64,000 bases of DNA. Origin: Halobaculum halobium. Its GTDB lineage: Archaea; Halobacteriota; Halobacteria; Halobacteriales; Haloferacaceae. Position numbers and translations under genes: made by a program. Of this stretch, positions 35,810-44,030 are shown piece by piece. The stretch spans positions 992,001-1,056,000 of the forward strand of contig NZ_CP126158.1 of the NCBI RefSeq assembly GCF_030127145.1, in the 5' to 3' direction. Each line of letters begins with the position of its first letter. Within the stretch, counting starts at the first letter, position 1. The notes beneath the pieces are model-generated. The model was given only the letters and a program-made list of their open reading frames with translations, did no database searches and was not told the origin of the DNA.

Positions 35810-36262
35810 ATGTACGATACGATCCTGCTGCAGGGTGCATCCGACCTGTTTGCCAGCGCCGGCTCCGCGGAGGTCTTCCTCCTCTCGCGGCTGCTGTTCG
35901 GCTTCGTCCTCGCGTTCATGGGACTGAACCACTTCATGATGACCGACGGGCTCGCCGGGTACTCGGAGGCGAAGGGGATTCCCGCGCCCCGCCTCGCGAC
36001 GCTGTTCTCCGGCGGCCTGTTGATCGTCGGCGGCGTCGGCGTCGCCGCCGGCGCGTTCGTCGCCGTCGCCGCCGGCGGACTCGCGGTGTTCCTCCTGCTG
36101 TCGGCGGTCACCATCCACGACTTCTGGGCGGTGCCCGAGGACCAGCAGCAAGACGAGATGACCTCGTTCCTGAAGAACACCGTCATGGCCGGTGCGTCGC
36201 TGGCGTTCCTCGCGCTCGCGTCGGCGCCGTGGCCGTACGCGCTGAACGTCTCGCTCTTCTAG
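35810..36262 (+). CDS. DoxX family membrane protein
   Basis: 150 residues with four hydrophobic helices: LLSRLLFGFVLAFMGLNHFM, then ATLFSGGLLIVGGVGVAAGAF, VAAGGLAVFLLLSAVTIHDFW and VMAGASLAFLALASAP. The first helix has the R-x-L-x-G-x-x-F-x-x-x-G-x-x-H pattern, and HDFW ends the third; both are seen in DoxX/DoxD-type quinone-linked or membrane stress proteins. Biochemical function in archaea is unclear. The ATG at 35810 is preceded by a strong TATA element at 35775-35783. It stands alone and is followed by an ATP-NAD kinase gene 104 bases away on the same strand. Confidence 0.88.
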   Translation: MYDTILLQGASDLFASAGSAEVFLLSRLLFGFVLAFMGLNHFMMTDGLAGYSEAKGIPAPRLATLFSGGLLIVGGVGVAAGAFVAVAAGGLAVFLLLSAVTIHDFWAVPEDQQQDEMTSFLKNTVMAGASLAFLALASAPWPYALNVSLF

Positions 36263-36366
36263 GACGTCGGTCGCCAGACCGTTCGCTGGGGAAGCGAGTT
36301 CCTCTCACCGGCGAGACGAACTGTCGAGCCGGCGGGCTTTTGTCGCCGGCGCGTCCCCCTCACGAC

Positions 36367-37440
36367 ATGCGAATCGGGTTCCTGCTCAACCCCGTCGCCG
36401 GGATGGGCGGCCGAGTCGGGCTGAAGGGCACCGACGGGAAGGTCGCCGAGGCGCGCGCCCGCGGCGCCGAGCCGCGGGCGCCCGACCGCGCAGGCCGCGC
36501 GGTCAACGCACTCGCCGAGCGTGCCCCCGATGCAGAGCTGTTCGCGTGGGACGACCCGATGGGCGCGGCTGAGGCGCGTGCGGCCGGGTTCGATCCCACG
36601 GTGCTCGGCTCGCCCGCCGACGCCGACGGCGCGGAGACCACCGCCGCGGACACCCGCCGCGCCGTCGAGGCGTTTCTCGAAGCCGACGTCGCCCTCGTGT
36701 TGTTCGTCGGCGGCGACGGCACCGCCGCGGATGTCGCCGAGACGCTGGAGGGGACTGACACCCCGATGCTCGGCGTCCCAGCTGGCGTGAAGGTGTACTC
36801 CTCGGTGTTCGCCGTGTCCCCGGAAGACGCAGCCTACGTGGCCGCGACGTTCGATCGCACCGAGCGCCGCGAGGTGATGGACATCGACGAGGACGAGTAC
36901 CGCGAGGGCGAGGTCCACCCCGAGCTCCGGGCCGTCGCGCACGTGCCCGTCGCCGAGGCGCTCCAGTCGGGGAAACAGACGAGCGCCGGCACCGTCGAAT
37001 CGCTCGCCGAGGGCGTCGCCGACGACGTTCGCGCCCGTCCGGAGACGACGTGGGTGCTCGGCCCGGGTTCGACCGTCGGCGAGGTCAAAGAAGAACTGGG
37101 GTTCGAGGGCTCGCCGATCGGCGTCGACGTGTACCGCGGCGGCGACGTGCTTGCGCTCGACGCCGCCGAGACCGAGGTTCTCGGCGCGCTGGGCGACGAC
37201 AACGTCATCGTCGTCACGCCCATCGGCGGCCAGGGCTTCGTGTTCGGCCGCGGCAACCCCCAGCTGTCGCCGGCGGTCATCCGCGAGTGCGACCTGGAGA
37301 TCGTCGCGTCCCGGGACAAACTCGACGACCTCCGGGTGCTGCGCGTCGACACCGACGACCCCGAACTGGACGAGGCGCTCCGGGGCTGGGTGAAGGTGCG
37401 GGTCGGGCGCTTCGAACGGCGCATGATGAAGATCGTGTGA
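36367..37440 (+). CDS. ATP-NAD kinase family protein (COG3199-like)
   Basis: 357 residues with the NAD/diacylglycerol-kinase fold. The N-terminus RIGFLLNPVAGMGGRVGLKGTDG and the nucleotide motif VLFVGGDGTAADVAET (GGDG) match the COG3199 type, which is larger than classical NadK. The C-terminal region VIVVTPIGGQGFVFGRGNPQL is the conserved exit of the family. It should phosphorylate NAD or a related small molecule with ATP; the true substrate of this subgroup is not established. ATG at 36367; a 46-residue in-frame extension upstream looks non-conserved. Confidence 0.88.
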   Translation: MRIGFLLNPVAGMGGRVGLKGTDGKVAEARARGAEPRAPDRAGRAVNALAERAPDAELFAWDDPMGAAEARAAGFDPTVLGSPADADGAETTAADTRRAVEAFLEADVALVLFVGGDGTAADVAETLEGTDTPMLGVPAGVKVYSSVFAVSPEDAAYVAATFDRTERREVMDIDEDEYREGEVHPELRAVAHVPVAEALQSGKQTSAGTVESLAEGVADDVRARPETTWVLGPGSTVGEVKEELGFEGSPIGVDVYRGGDVLALDAAETEVLGALGDDNVIVVTPIGGQGFVFGRGNPQLSPAVIRECDLEIVASRDKLDDLRVLRVDTDDPELDEALRGWVKVRVGRFERRMMKIV

Positions 37441-37508
37441 TCTCTGCGGACGACCGCCCACGAGCGCCGCACTTGAATGATCGGATCGATCCTTACATAT
37501 CTGCCTAG

Positions 37509-37539
37509 AATATAATGAACACAGGGTCAAGGTTAAGGT
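37509..37539 (+). promoter_or_regulatory. AT-rich promoter region of the PhoU-like regulator
   Basis: AATATAATG at 37509-37517 and GGTTAAGGT at 37531-37539 are two candidate TATA elements; the second is centred 27 bases before the ATG at 37562. A 10-bp palindrome GGATCGATCC at 37483-37492 lies just upstream and could be an operator. Confidence 0.45.
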
Positions 37540-37561
37540 CGTATAGAGACTTCCCTCGCGT

Positions 37562-38593
37562 ATGGAAACGCGGAAGGTTCAACGGCTGGGGCCCTCGACG
37601 CTGGCGATGACGCTGCCGGCCGAGTGGGCGAAAGAACAGCACGTCGAGAAGGGCGACGAGGTGTCGCTGCGGATGGGCGGCAAGGGGACGCTGACGGTGC
37701 TGCCCGAGTCCGCGAGCACCGAGGACGCGGAGGCGACGCTGCACGCCGACAACCTCGACGCTGACGCGCTGGAGCGGGCGATTCTCGCACAGTACGTGCT
37801 CGGGCGGCGCGTGATCAACATCACCACCGAGGACGGCGCGCTCGGCTCGGACCACATCAACGCGGTGTACAAGGCGGAGACGCAGCTCATGGGGCTTGGA
37901 GTCATCGAGGAGACGCCGGAGAACATCGCGATCCGGTGTTCCGTCGACCCGGAGGACTTCACGCTCGACAACCTCCTCGAACGCCTGGAAAACACCGGCT
38001 CGACGATGCGCGGCGAGGCGGTGAAGGCGCTCGCGCACGGCAACGCCGACCTGGCCCAGCGCGCGCTCAACCGCGAGCGGCAGGCGAACAAGATATTCGT
38101 CCTCCTCCTGCGACTCATCTTCACGGCCTACCAGAACCCGAATCTCGCGCGCGCCGTCGGGCTCGACTCCGGGTTCCCGCTCATCGGCTACCGCTCGATC
38201 GCGAAGAACCTCGAACTCATCGCGGACAACGCAGAGGACATCGCCGAGATCGTGATGGAGGCCGAGGGCAACACCCTCGACGTAGACGAGTCGACGATGC
38301 GGCGGATCCGCGACTTCACCGACCAGGTCGACGAGATCACGGAGATGGCCGTCGAGGCCGCGGTCAAGCGCGACTACGCGCTCACCATCGAGGTGAAGTA
38401 CCTGTTCCGCGAACTGAAAGACCGCGAGGAGGACATCCTCACCGACCTCCCCGAGATGTCGAACGCGCAACTCCTGCAGGTGCGTGAGGTGCTCGTCAGC
38501 CTCCAGGAGACCGCCCAGTACGCGATGCGGATCGCGGAGGTGTCCGCGAACCTCGCGCTCAACGAGGAGAACGAGTTCGTGACGATCGAGTAG
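37562..38593 (+). CDS. AbrB-PhoU fusion regulator (phosphate uptake regulator)
   Basis: 343 residues. Residues 1-45 (METRKVQRLGPSTLAMTLPAEWA) form an AbrB/SpoVT swapped-hairpin DNA-binding domain. The rest is a PhoU-type four-helix bundle pair, about residues 110-335, with the helices EALIADNAEDIAEIVMEAEG-like and DQVDEITEMAVEAAVKRDYA. In haloarchaea these proteins control the phosphate (Pst) transport response and sometimes nitrogen genes. The DNA-binding part can act on its own promoter; palindromic sequence lies upstream. No Pst genes are in the window. Confidence 0.9.
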   Translation: METRKVQRLGPSTLAMTLPAEWAKEQHVEKGDEVSLRMGGKGTLTVLPESASTEDAEATLHADNLDADALERAILAQYVLGRRVINITTEDGALGSDHINAVYKAETQLMGLGVIEETPENIAIRCSVDPEDFTLDNLLERLENTGSTMRGEAVKALAHGNADLAQRALNRERQANKIFVLLLRLIFTAYQNPNLARAVGLDSGFPLIGYRSIAKNLELIADNAEDIAEIVMEAEGNTLDVDESTMRRIRDFTDQVDEITEMAVEAAVKRDYALTIEVKYLFRELKDREEDILTDLPEMSNAQLLQVREVLVSLQETAQYAMRIAEVSANLALNEENEFVTIE

Positions 38594-38665
38594 GACGCGA
38601 CGGGGCTGCGACGCCGGTCGAACGGCGCGAGCTCTGTTCGCGGTGCCAGCAGAACGCGACGGATT

Positions 38666-38926
38666 CTACTTGCGAACCAAACGCCGGAGGCGTCTCGAAC
38701 CGCGACCGAGCGTCTCGGAGAGACGACGGTCTGCGTACCGCTGGTACCCGGGAGCGCTCGTCGTGCCCGCGGGCGACTCAGAGACTGAGCTCGCGGCCCA
38801 AAGCGAGGTCGACACCGACCCGAGAAGCACGAGCGCCGCGATCTGGAGCGCGTTCGCGAAAGCAAACAGGGCGACGCCCAGCAGCCCGTAGGCGAACGCG
38901 AGTCCGGCGGTGTGGCGACGGCTCAC
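38666..38926 (-). CDS. Small membrane protein, hypothetical
   Basis: 86 residues from a GTG at 38926. Two hydrophobic segments (LAFAYGLLGVALFAFANAL and IAALVLLGSVSTSLWAASSV) precede a basic, Arg-rich C-terminal half of about 35 residues (YADRRLSETLGRGSRRLRRLVRK), which should face the cytoplasm. No family is recognised. It follows the conserved protein at 38964 on the same strand with a 37-base gap. Its start codon is uncertain and it may be a shorter or longer product. Confidence 0.5.
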   Translation of the reverse strand: MSRRHTAGLAFAYGLLGVALFAFANALQIAALVLLGSVSTSLWAASSVSESPAGTTSAPGYQRYADRRLSETLGRGSRRLRRLVRK

Positions 38927-38963
38927 GGGCTAGCTGTCGGCTATCGATTCATGTGTTGTGGGG

Positions 38964-39476
38964 TCACTCCCCGGCTTCGGTGACCGCCTCCGCGGACCGG
39001 TCGCCGTCGGTCTTTTCGCCGCTCAGGGGGTTTCGACGTCGGATGCGACAGTCGAACGCCGGGTGTTCGGCGAAGTGCCGGATCAGCATGTGACGCCGCG
39101 AGCCGGTGATGCCGGTCCGACCGACCTCGTCGGCGTCGAAGCGGTCAGGCAGCCTGTCGTAGAGCCGCACGAGCGCGTCGAAGGAGTCGAACACCTTCGC
39201 GTTGCCCGCGGAGTCGGCCGCCTTGCGGGAGACGACGTAGCTCCCGTCGGCGCGGAACTCCCCCGCGGTGCGGAAGAACTCGCGACGCTCGGTCAGCGCG
39301 TCGGCTAGCGACTCCCGCAGGTCCGCGGCGGCCTCGCGTGACAGTTCGTGCGTCTGTCCGTCCACCTCCACGACGATGCCATCGCCGTTCCGGGAGGCGG
39401 TTGCGTTACCGTCCGAGAACTCGATCAGGAGCGGGTGGACTCCGGAACATACTCGCCCCAGTTCGTCCGGAGACAA
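38964..39476 (-). CDS. Conserved haloarchaeal protein (DUF7528-like)
   Basis: 170 residues. The central part GQTHELSREAAADLRESLADALTERREFFRTAGEF, then DGSYVVSRKAADSAGNAKVF and a C-terminal VGRTGITGSRRHMLIRHFAEHPAFDC, strongly resembles a small haloarchaeal family I recall as DUF7528; its function is unknown. The ERREFFRTAGE and SRRHMLIRH segments are basic and helical and could bind nucleic acid, but this is only a suggestion. The only start near the conserved part is a TTG at 39476, so the true start is uncertain. Confidence 0.7.
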   Translation of the reverse strand: MSPDELGRVCSGVHPLLIEFSDGNATASRNGDGIVVEVDGQTHELSREAAADLRESLADALTERREFFRTAGEFRADGSYVVSRKAADSAGNAKVFDSFDALVRLYDRLPDRFDADEVGRTGITGSRRHMLIRHFAEHPAFDCRIRRRNPLSGEKTDGDRSAEAVTEAGE

Positions 39477-39577
39477 AGCCTTGTCGGCGCTGGCGAGTTC
39501 CGCGTCGCCGTCGAGGGGTCGTCCCCTCGAAGTCGTCGAGCGCGCCTGCTGAATCCCTCGGGAAGCGGGAACCCCGA

Positions 39578-40795
39578 TCAGAAGAGGCCGTCGTCGGTCT
39601 CCGTTCCGTCTGGCGTGCTCGTCGGCGTCGCGGTCGGCGTTGCCGTCGGCGTCGCCGTCGAGTCGCCGCCCGAGGTGCCGGTGCCCGTCGCGGTCCCCGT
39701 CGGCGTGTCGGTCGCAGTGTCGTCGCCGTCGCCGGAGTCGCTGCCCTCGTCTGAGCCGGCAGCGTCGTCGGAGCCATCCACGTCGTCGGAGCCATCCACG
39801 TCGTCGCCCGGCTCAGCGGGTTTCGTGCCGAAGACGTCGGTCTCGACCGTCCGCTGGTAGCTGTCGAGTTCGAGACGCTGCTCGCCGCCGCCACCATTCG
39901 AGAGGTCGATCACGAGGTAGAACGGCATCCGCAGATCGGTTACCTGGTTCCGCTGGAGGTGCGAAACCCACCACTCGTCAAGTTTCTGCGTTCGGATCGC
40001 GGTTGTCGCCTCGACGGCGACCGTCTCGCCTGGGGCGATAGTCGTGGTGCGGGCGGCCTCGCCGCTCCCCATCGTGACGTTGTTCATGTAGATGTCGTAG
40101 CCGATCTCGGAGACGACGATCGGGTACTGCTTGGGGTTGTGAAGGTACAGCGTCATCTCGACTTCCGTCGTGGAGTCGTTGACCGTTCCCCAGTCGGCGT
40201 CCGTGCGTTCGAGGACCAACACGGGGTCCGAGACGACGGGCGAGCTCGCGTTCAGCGGCTTCGCCTCGTCGGTGCGAAACGCCTCGATGACGGAGGTGTT
40301 CACGTCGCGAGACACCTGCGTCGAGTAGCTTCGACCCAGTGTCGACGAGGCCGCTTCGGCGTCGACTCGCAGGTCGGTGTGTTCGTCGTTGCGAACGTGG
40401 CTCACCCACCACGCGGGGATCTTCGAGTTGTCTAACTCGGTGGTGAACGGGACCGACGTGTTGCCAGTGGCGACCGAGACGCCCTCCTTGGTCCCGTTCG
40501 CCATCGAGATGTCGTTCATCGAGACGCCGTAGTCGATCGTCACGCCGCCGAGCGTGACGCCGAGCGGGTTCGGATTGGTCACCGTCAGGTCGCTTTCGAT
40601 CACGGTGGTCTCGTTGGTCACCTCGCCGAACCGGTTCTCGACCCCGCCGACCGACGGGGCGCCGATGACCCCGAGCGCGAACGCCCCGCCGACGGATCCG
40701 CCGAGGACGAGCAGCGCGACGAGCACGGTTCTGACGGTCGAGAGACCGCGATCTGTTCCCCCAGGTGTCGGATCGCGTTCCGACGATGAGCGCAT
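39578..40795 (-). CDS. Membrane-anchored WHy/LEA14-like protein
   Basis: 405 residues from ATG 40795. A short acidic N-terminus precedes a membrane helix (VRTVLVALLVLGGSVGGAFALGV), after which two LEA14/WHy domains lie outside the cell: residues about 50-190 (TVTNPNPLGVTLGGVTIDYGV) and 200-320 (MTLYLHNPKQYPIVVSEIGYDI). Each carries the N-P-N or N-P-x turn typical of this beta-sandwich. The last 80 residues are an acidic then Thr/Ser-rich low-complexity tail with VDGSDDVDGSDD and TATPTATPTATPT repeats, a likely glycosylated surface stalk. WHy domains associate with desiccation and stress tolerance; the role here is unknown. TATA at 40822-40828. Confidence 0.85.
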   Translation of the reverse strand: MRSSSERDPTPGGTDRGLSTVRTVLVALLVLGGSVGGAFALGVIGAPSVGGVENRFGEVTNETTVIESDLTVTNPNPLGVTLGGVTIDYGVSMNDISMANGTKEGVSVATGNTSVPFTTELDNSKIPAWWVSHVRNDEHTDLRVDAEAASSTLGRSYSTQVSRDVNTSVIEAFRTDEAKPLNASSPVVSDPVLVLERTDADWGTVNDSTTEVEMTLYLHNPKQYPIVVSEIGYDIYMNNVTMGSGEAARTTTIAPGETVAVEATTAIRTQKLDEWWVSHLQRNQVTDLRMPFYLVIDLSNGGGGEQRLELDSYQRTVETDVFGTKPAEPGDDVDGSDDVDGSDDAAGSDEGSDSGDGDDTATDTPTGTATGTGTSGGDSTATPTATPTATPTSTPDGTETDDGLF

Positions 40796-40821
40796 TACCG
40801 ACGTCGTATCGGTCCCCCGAA

Positions 40822-40828
40822 CATATAC
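40822..40828 (-). promoter_or_regulatory. TATA box of the WHy-domain gene
   Basis: GTATATG on the minus strand, 30 bases before the ATG at 40795. It fixes the start at 40795 rather than 40843. Confidence 0.55.
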
Positions 40829-40947
40829 GATCCGACCGAGCACGACGCGAGAGAACGCGTCGACTGCCGGCCGGATGCGACCGGGGGCGCCCGGGCGACG
40901 TGTCCGGCATCCGCAAGCGTTAGGTGCGCTCCGTCGGAGCGACGGGT

Positions 40948-41133
40948 ATGGAAACCGAGACTCTCGAAAGCGACAAGGCGATCGGCGTCTCGCTGGTGTT
41001 CGGCGCGCTCGCCGTCGTCGGCGCGGGATTCATGTTCGCCGGCGCCTCGCAGATCGTGATGGCCTGGGGGTTCGCGCTAGCGATGACGGCGGCGATCCTG
41101 GCTGTCGTCGCGGTCCAGGCGTTCGACGTCTGA
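40948..41133 (+). CDS. Small two-span membrane protein
   Basis: 61 residues with a hydrophobic hairpin of two helices (IGVSLVFGALAVVGAGFMFAG and IVMAWGFALAMTAAILAVVAV) after a short acidic N-terminus (METETLESDK). No known motif. The ATG at 40948 is preceded by GCGTTAGG about 27 bases upstream. It resembles short membrane proteins common in haloarchaea. The next gene on the same strand starts 87 bases later. Confidence 0.68.
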   Translation: METETLESDKAIGVSLVFGALAVVGAGFMFAGASQIVMAWGFALAMTAAILAVVAVQAFDV

Positions 41134-41220
41134 CGCGCGCGACCACGTCCCCGGTCGACCGCCGAAAGCAGTGTGAGGGAAGCGTTAAGGACGCGCACAC
41201 CCAACGCTACGATAGTACAA

Positions 41221-41445
41221 ATGACGGAGTACACCGACGAGGAGAAGCGCATCCTCGCGTACCTGCGCGACAGCGTCTCCCGGGGGGAGGAGTACTTCCG
41301 GGCGAAGAACATCGCGGAGGCCATCGGCCTCTCCGCCAAGCAGGTCGGTACCCGACTTCCGACGCTCGCCGAGAAGGCCGAGGAGGTCGACATCGAAAAG
41401 TGGGGTCGCGCCCGCTCGACCACCTGGCGCGTCGAACTCTCGTAG
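41221..41445 (+). CDS. Winged-helix protein, DUF7123-like
   Basis: 74 residues. The pattern DEEKRILAYLRDSVSRGEEYFRAKNIAEAIGLSAKQVGTRLPTLAEKAEEVDIEKWGRARSTTWRV is a winged helix: helix one, a helix-turn-helix (AKNIAEAIGLSAKQVGTRL) and the wing. It matches small archaeal proteins I recall as DUF7123, believed to be DNA-binding. The ATG at 41221 follows a GTTAAGG element at about 30 bases. It lies between the membrane hairpin gene and the SRPBCC/nitrilase pair on the same strand; no target gene is evident. Confidence 0.82.
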   Translation: MTEYTDEEKRILAYLRDSVSRGEEYFRAKNIAEAIGLSAKQVGTRLPTLAEKAEEVDIEKWGRARSTTWRVELS

Positions 41446-41651
41446 GCGTCCGCGCTCGGAACGCGCTCCGCTCCGAAAGCCCTCACACGGCCCAGAATAC
41501 CCCGCGAGCCACTGCCTCTCACGTCCTCGCCCGCACAGCCGCGCCGTCGCGAGTCCGGGCGACGCGCGACGGGCCGAGACGATCGGCTTCGGAACCGCGG
41601 CCGCCGGCCGAACCCTCCCGTTTTTTCGCCCCGCGCCCGTACGTCGGTTCG

Positions 41652-42080
41652 ATGACCGTGCGTGTACGCCGGGAGTTCGTCTTCGACGCCGACCCGGAGG
41701 ACGTCTGGGCGTTCATTTCCGACCCGGCCAAACGTGCCGGGGCCATAAGCGTCGTCGACGAGTACGAGGTGGCGGATGACGGGACCGCGACGTGGCACGT
41801 CCGCCTGCCGATCCCGGTGATCCGATCGAGCATCGCCGTCGACACTGAGGAGGTGCGAAAGGAGCCGCCGACGTACGTCAAGTTCGTCGGGAAGTCGCGG
41901 GCGTTCCGCGTGACCGGCGAACACACCGTCTCGGAGACCGACGACGGACGCGCTCGCCTCGTCAACGAGTTCGTCGTCGACGGTCGGCTCCCGGGCGTCG
42001 AGTCGTTCTTCGAGCGGAAGTTCAGCGACGAGTTGGACAACCTCGAACGTGCGCTGGAGCGGGAACTGGGGCTCGCATGA
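41652..42080 (+). CDS. SRPBCC (START-like) family protein
   Basis: 142 residues, a helix-grip fold from the SRPBCC/polyketide cyclase group. It has REFVFDADPEDVWAFISDPAKRAG at the N-terminus, a central strand set (TATWHVRLPIPVIRSSIAVD) and a long C-terminal helix (FSDELDNLERALERELGLA). Such proteins bind hydrophobic ligands or modulate partners. The stop overlaps the nitrilase start by four bases, so the two are co-translated. The ligand is not predictable from sequence. Confidence 0.84.
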   Translation: MTVRVRREFVFDADPEDVWAFISDPAKRAGAISVVDEYEVADDGTATWHVRLPIPVIRSSIAVDTEEVRKEPPTYVKFVGKSRAFRVTGEHTVSETDDGRARLVNEFVVDGRLPGVESFFERKFSDELDNLERALERELGLA

Positions 42081-42904
42081 AACTCGCCCTCGCGCAGATC
42101 GAGGTCCGGGCGGCCGACTGGGACGCCAACAGGAGGCGCGCGCTGGCCGCGGTCGCCGACGCCGCCGACCGCGGGGCGGACCTGGTCGCGCTCCCGGAGC
42201 TGTGGAACGTCGGCTACTTCGCCTTCGAGGCGTACGAGCGCGGTGCCGAGTCGCTGTCGGGCCCGACCCTTACCAGCCTCGCCGAGGCCGCCAGCGATCA
42301 CGACGTCGCGGTGCTCGCCGGGTCAGTCGTCGAGGATCTCGCCGAGAGCGCCGCCGCCGGCGTGGAAGTACCCGCCGACGACGGCCTCGCGAACACTGCC
42401 GTCCTGTTCGACTCCGACGGGACCCGCCGCGCCGTGTACCGGAAACACCACTTGTTCGGTTACGGGTCCGCGGAGACGCGACTGCTCACGCCCGGTGAGG
42501 CGCTGCCGGTCGTCGACCTGCTGGGCGTTCGCATCGGGGTGACGACGTGTTACGATCTCCGCTTCCCCGAACAGTTCCGCGCGCTCGCTGACGGCGGTGA
42601 CGACCGAGACGGCGTCGACCTCGTGCTCGTCCCCAGCGCGTGGCCGTACCCGCGAGTCGAACACTGGCGGACGCTCCCGCGTGCGCGCGCCATCGAAAAT
42701 CTCGCGTACGTCGCGGCGGTGAACGGCTCGGGGAGCTTCGAGGAGGCGGATCTCCTCGGCCGTTCCACCGTGTATGACCCGTGGGGGACGACGCTGGCGT
42801 CGACCGGCGACGAACCGGCGCTCGTCACCGCAGAAATTGAGCCCGGCCGCGTCGCGGGCGTGCGCGAGGAGTTCCCCGCGCTGCGCGACAGGCGAGACTA
42901 CTGA
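42077..42904 (+). CDS. Carbon-nitrogen hydrolase (nitrilase superfamily)
   Basis: 275 residues with the complete nitrilase triad: E41 in ALPELWN, K123 in YRKHHLFG and C158 in VTTCYDLRFPE. The family hydrolyses amides or nitriles; omega-amidase, which acts on alpha-keto acid amides, is the best fit from overall length and the RKHHLFGYG region, but the substrate is not certain. The ATG overlaps the preceding SRPBCC gene by four bases. No signal peptide; cytoplasmic. Confidence 0.9.
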   Translation: MKLALAQIEVRAADWDANRRRALAAVADAADRGADLVALPELWNVGYFAFEAYERGAESLSGPTLTSLAEAASDHDVAVLAGSVVEDLAESAAAGVEVPADDGLANTAVLFDSDGTRRAVYRKHHLFGYGSAETRLLTPGEALPVVDLLGVRIGVTTCYDLRFPEQFRALADGGDDRDGVDLVLVPSAWPYPRVEHWRTLPRARAIENLAYVAAVNGSGSFEEADLLGRSTVYDPWGTTLASTGDEPALVTAEIEPGRVAGVREEFPALRDRRDY

Positions 42905-42948
42905 GGAACCGACGACGAGGTCAGAAGCGTGGGCCGTGGTCGCGCCGG

Positions 42949-43197
42949 CTACTCGACGTAGTGGACGAACACCGTCCGCCCTCCGTCGAGCAGTTGGCTG
43001 AGGCGCTCGCGGGCGTCCGGCGCCACGTCGACGTGCACGAGCGGGACCTCCTCGACGCGCAGCAGCGTCCCGGCTCCGTCGTCGGATCCGACGGGGTCCC
43101 CGGGGTCCCCGAGTCGGCGGTGATCGACGATCCGGCGCGGCGGAGACAGCAGGTCCTCGGCACCGCCGAGCAGTGCCTCGGCCCTGAGGCGAGCCAT
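42949..43197 (-). CDS. Small conserved hypothetical protein
   Basis: 82 residues from ATG 43197, ending VFVHYVE. The sequence runs MARLRAEALLGGAEDLLSPPR, then VGSDDGAGTLLRVEEVPLVHVDVAPDAR, then a helix. It has no recognised domain but alternates strand and helix like a compact alpha/beta fold. An extended in-frame start upstream reaches much further, but that part is basic and lacks coding character. It lies convergent to the nitrilase gene. Function unknown. Confidence 0.6.
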   Translation of the reverse strand: MARLRAEALLGGAEDLLSPPRRIVDHRRLGDPGDPVGSDDGAGTLLRVEEVPLVHVDVAPDARERLSQLLDGGRTVFVHYVE

Positions 43198-44030
43198 ACC
43201 AAACGGTCCCGGCGTGTGAGTATAACCGTTACCGTCGCACCGACGTTCGCCGACCGGTGCCGGAGCATTTATCCCGGTAAGTGAGATATCATTCAGTGCC
43301 GGCGAACCGACGCTTTTCTCGTCGTAAGCTGGCACACGAAAGATCCGCGCCGCCGCACTCGACGCGACTGCGCGCGCCCGCTCCGCGGTCAGGGGTCCAC
43401 CGCACCGGGCGCGCGCACCCACCGCCTCCCCACCCCCACCTTCGTTCGGTTCGACGCGCTCGCTCACACAGTCGAACCGCCGCGTCCGTCGCTCCCGCGT
43501 CGAAAATCGGATCCGATAATTCGGACCGAGCGTTGAAGTAACGAACGCGCCCCGGTAGTGACACCGCGGGACCGAATCCTGTTCGGACACACCCCCCAGC
43601 GTGTCCGAGCACGCCGGCCGTCTCGGTCGGTCCGGTTCGGCTTCGCGGGCAGGGGACAACGCGTCCCCAGCGAATCGGGGCCCCCAGCGCGACGGCGAGT
43701 TCGCCTATCCGCGCGGGTCGGCCGGAGCAACTCCCGCTCCCACTCCCGCTCCGGCCTCACGGCCCCGGAAACGCCTAGAACGCGCGGTCAGACCCGGCGG
43801 CGTCGCGACGCAGATACTCCACCACCGCGTCGCACTCGGCGGCTCACGCCGCCGTCGGTCGCCATCGCGACGGGAGCGGTATTCACGCAACGCAGTGACG
43901 ACGTCGGAGACACCCCAGCGCGGGAGCATCGAACCCGGCCCGAACCGTTCGGGGACCGCCGCGCGAACCGCCGGAGCACTCTCGCCGTCCGATCGGAAGC
44001 CGCCGCCGAACTCTTCAGCCGCGTTCGTCT
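43198..44030. other. Long gap between hypothetical protein and aldehyde dehydrogenase
   Basis: About 830 bases without a clear gene. The AT-rich GATATCATT near 43286 and the GATCCGATAATTCGG run near 43510 are the only non-GC-rich spots; the second resembles sequence at 48537-48555 upstream of the histidine kinase. Runs such as CCCACTCCCGCTCC are low-complexity. A possible short frame on the minus strand (43775-43929) is listed separately. Longer frames here lack codon bias and hydrophobic or catalytic motifs, and are rejected. Confidence 0.4.
43775..43929 (-). pseudogene. Possible short gene with a one-base deletion
   Basis: ATG 43929 opens MLPRWGVSDVVTALREYRSR, whose codons look coding. The frame then fails near 43840, and one added base would give PAECDAVVEYLRRDAAGSDR ending at a TAG (43775-43777), making 51 residues. 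This is the same pattern of loss seen in five other genes of the window. The evidence is codon character only, so this could also be chance or an ancient remnant. Confidence 0.3.

Noticed and set aside
41173-41220. In-frame extension of the winged-helix gene
   Set aside because: The conserved domain begins at 41221 and a TATA-like element sits within the extension.
43198-44030. CRISPR array or mobile element in the long gap
   Set aside because: No regularly spaced repeats, terminal inverted repeats or transposase-like frame.
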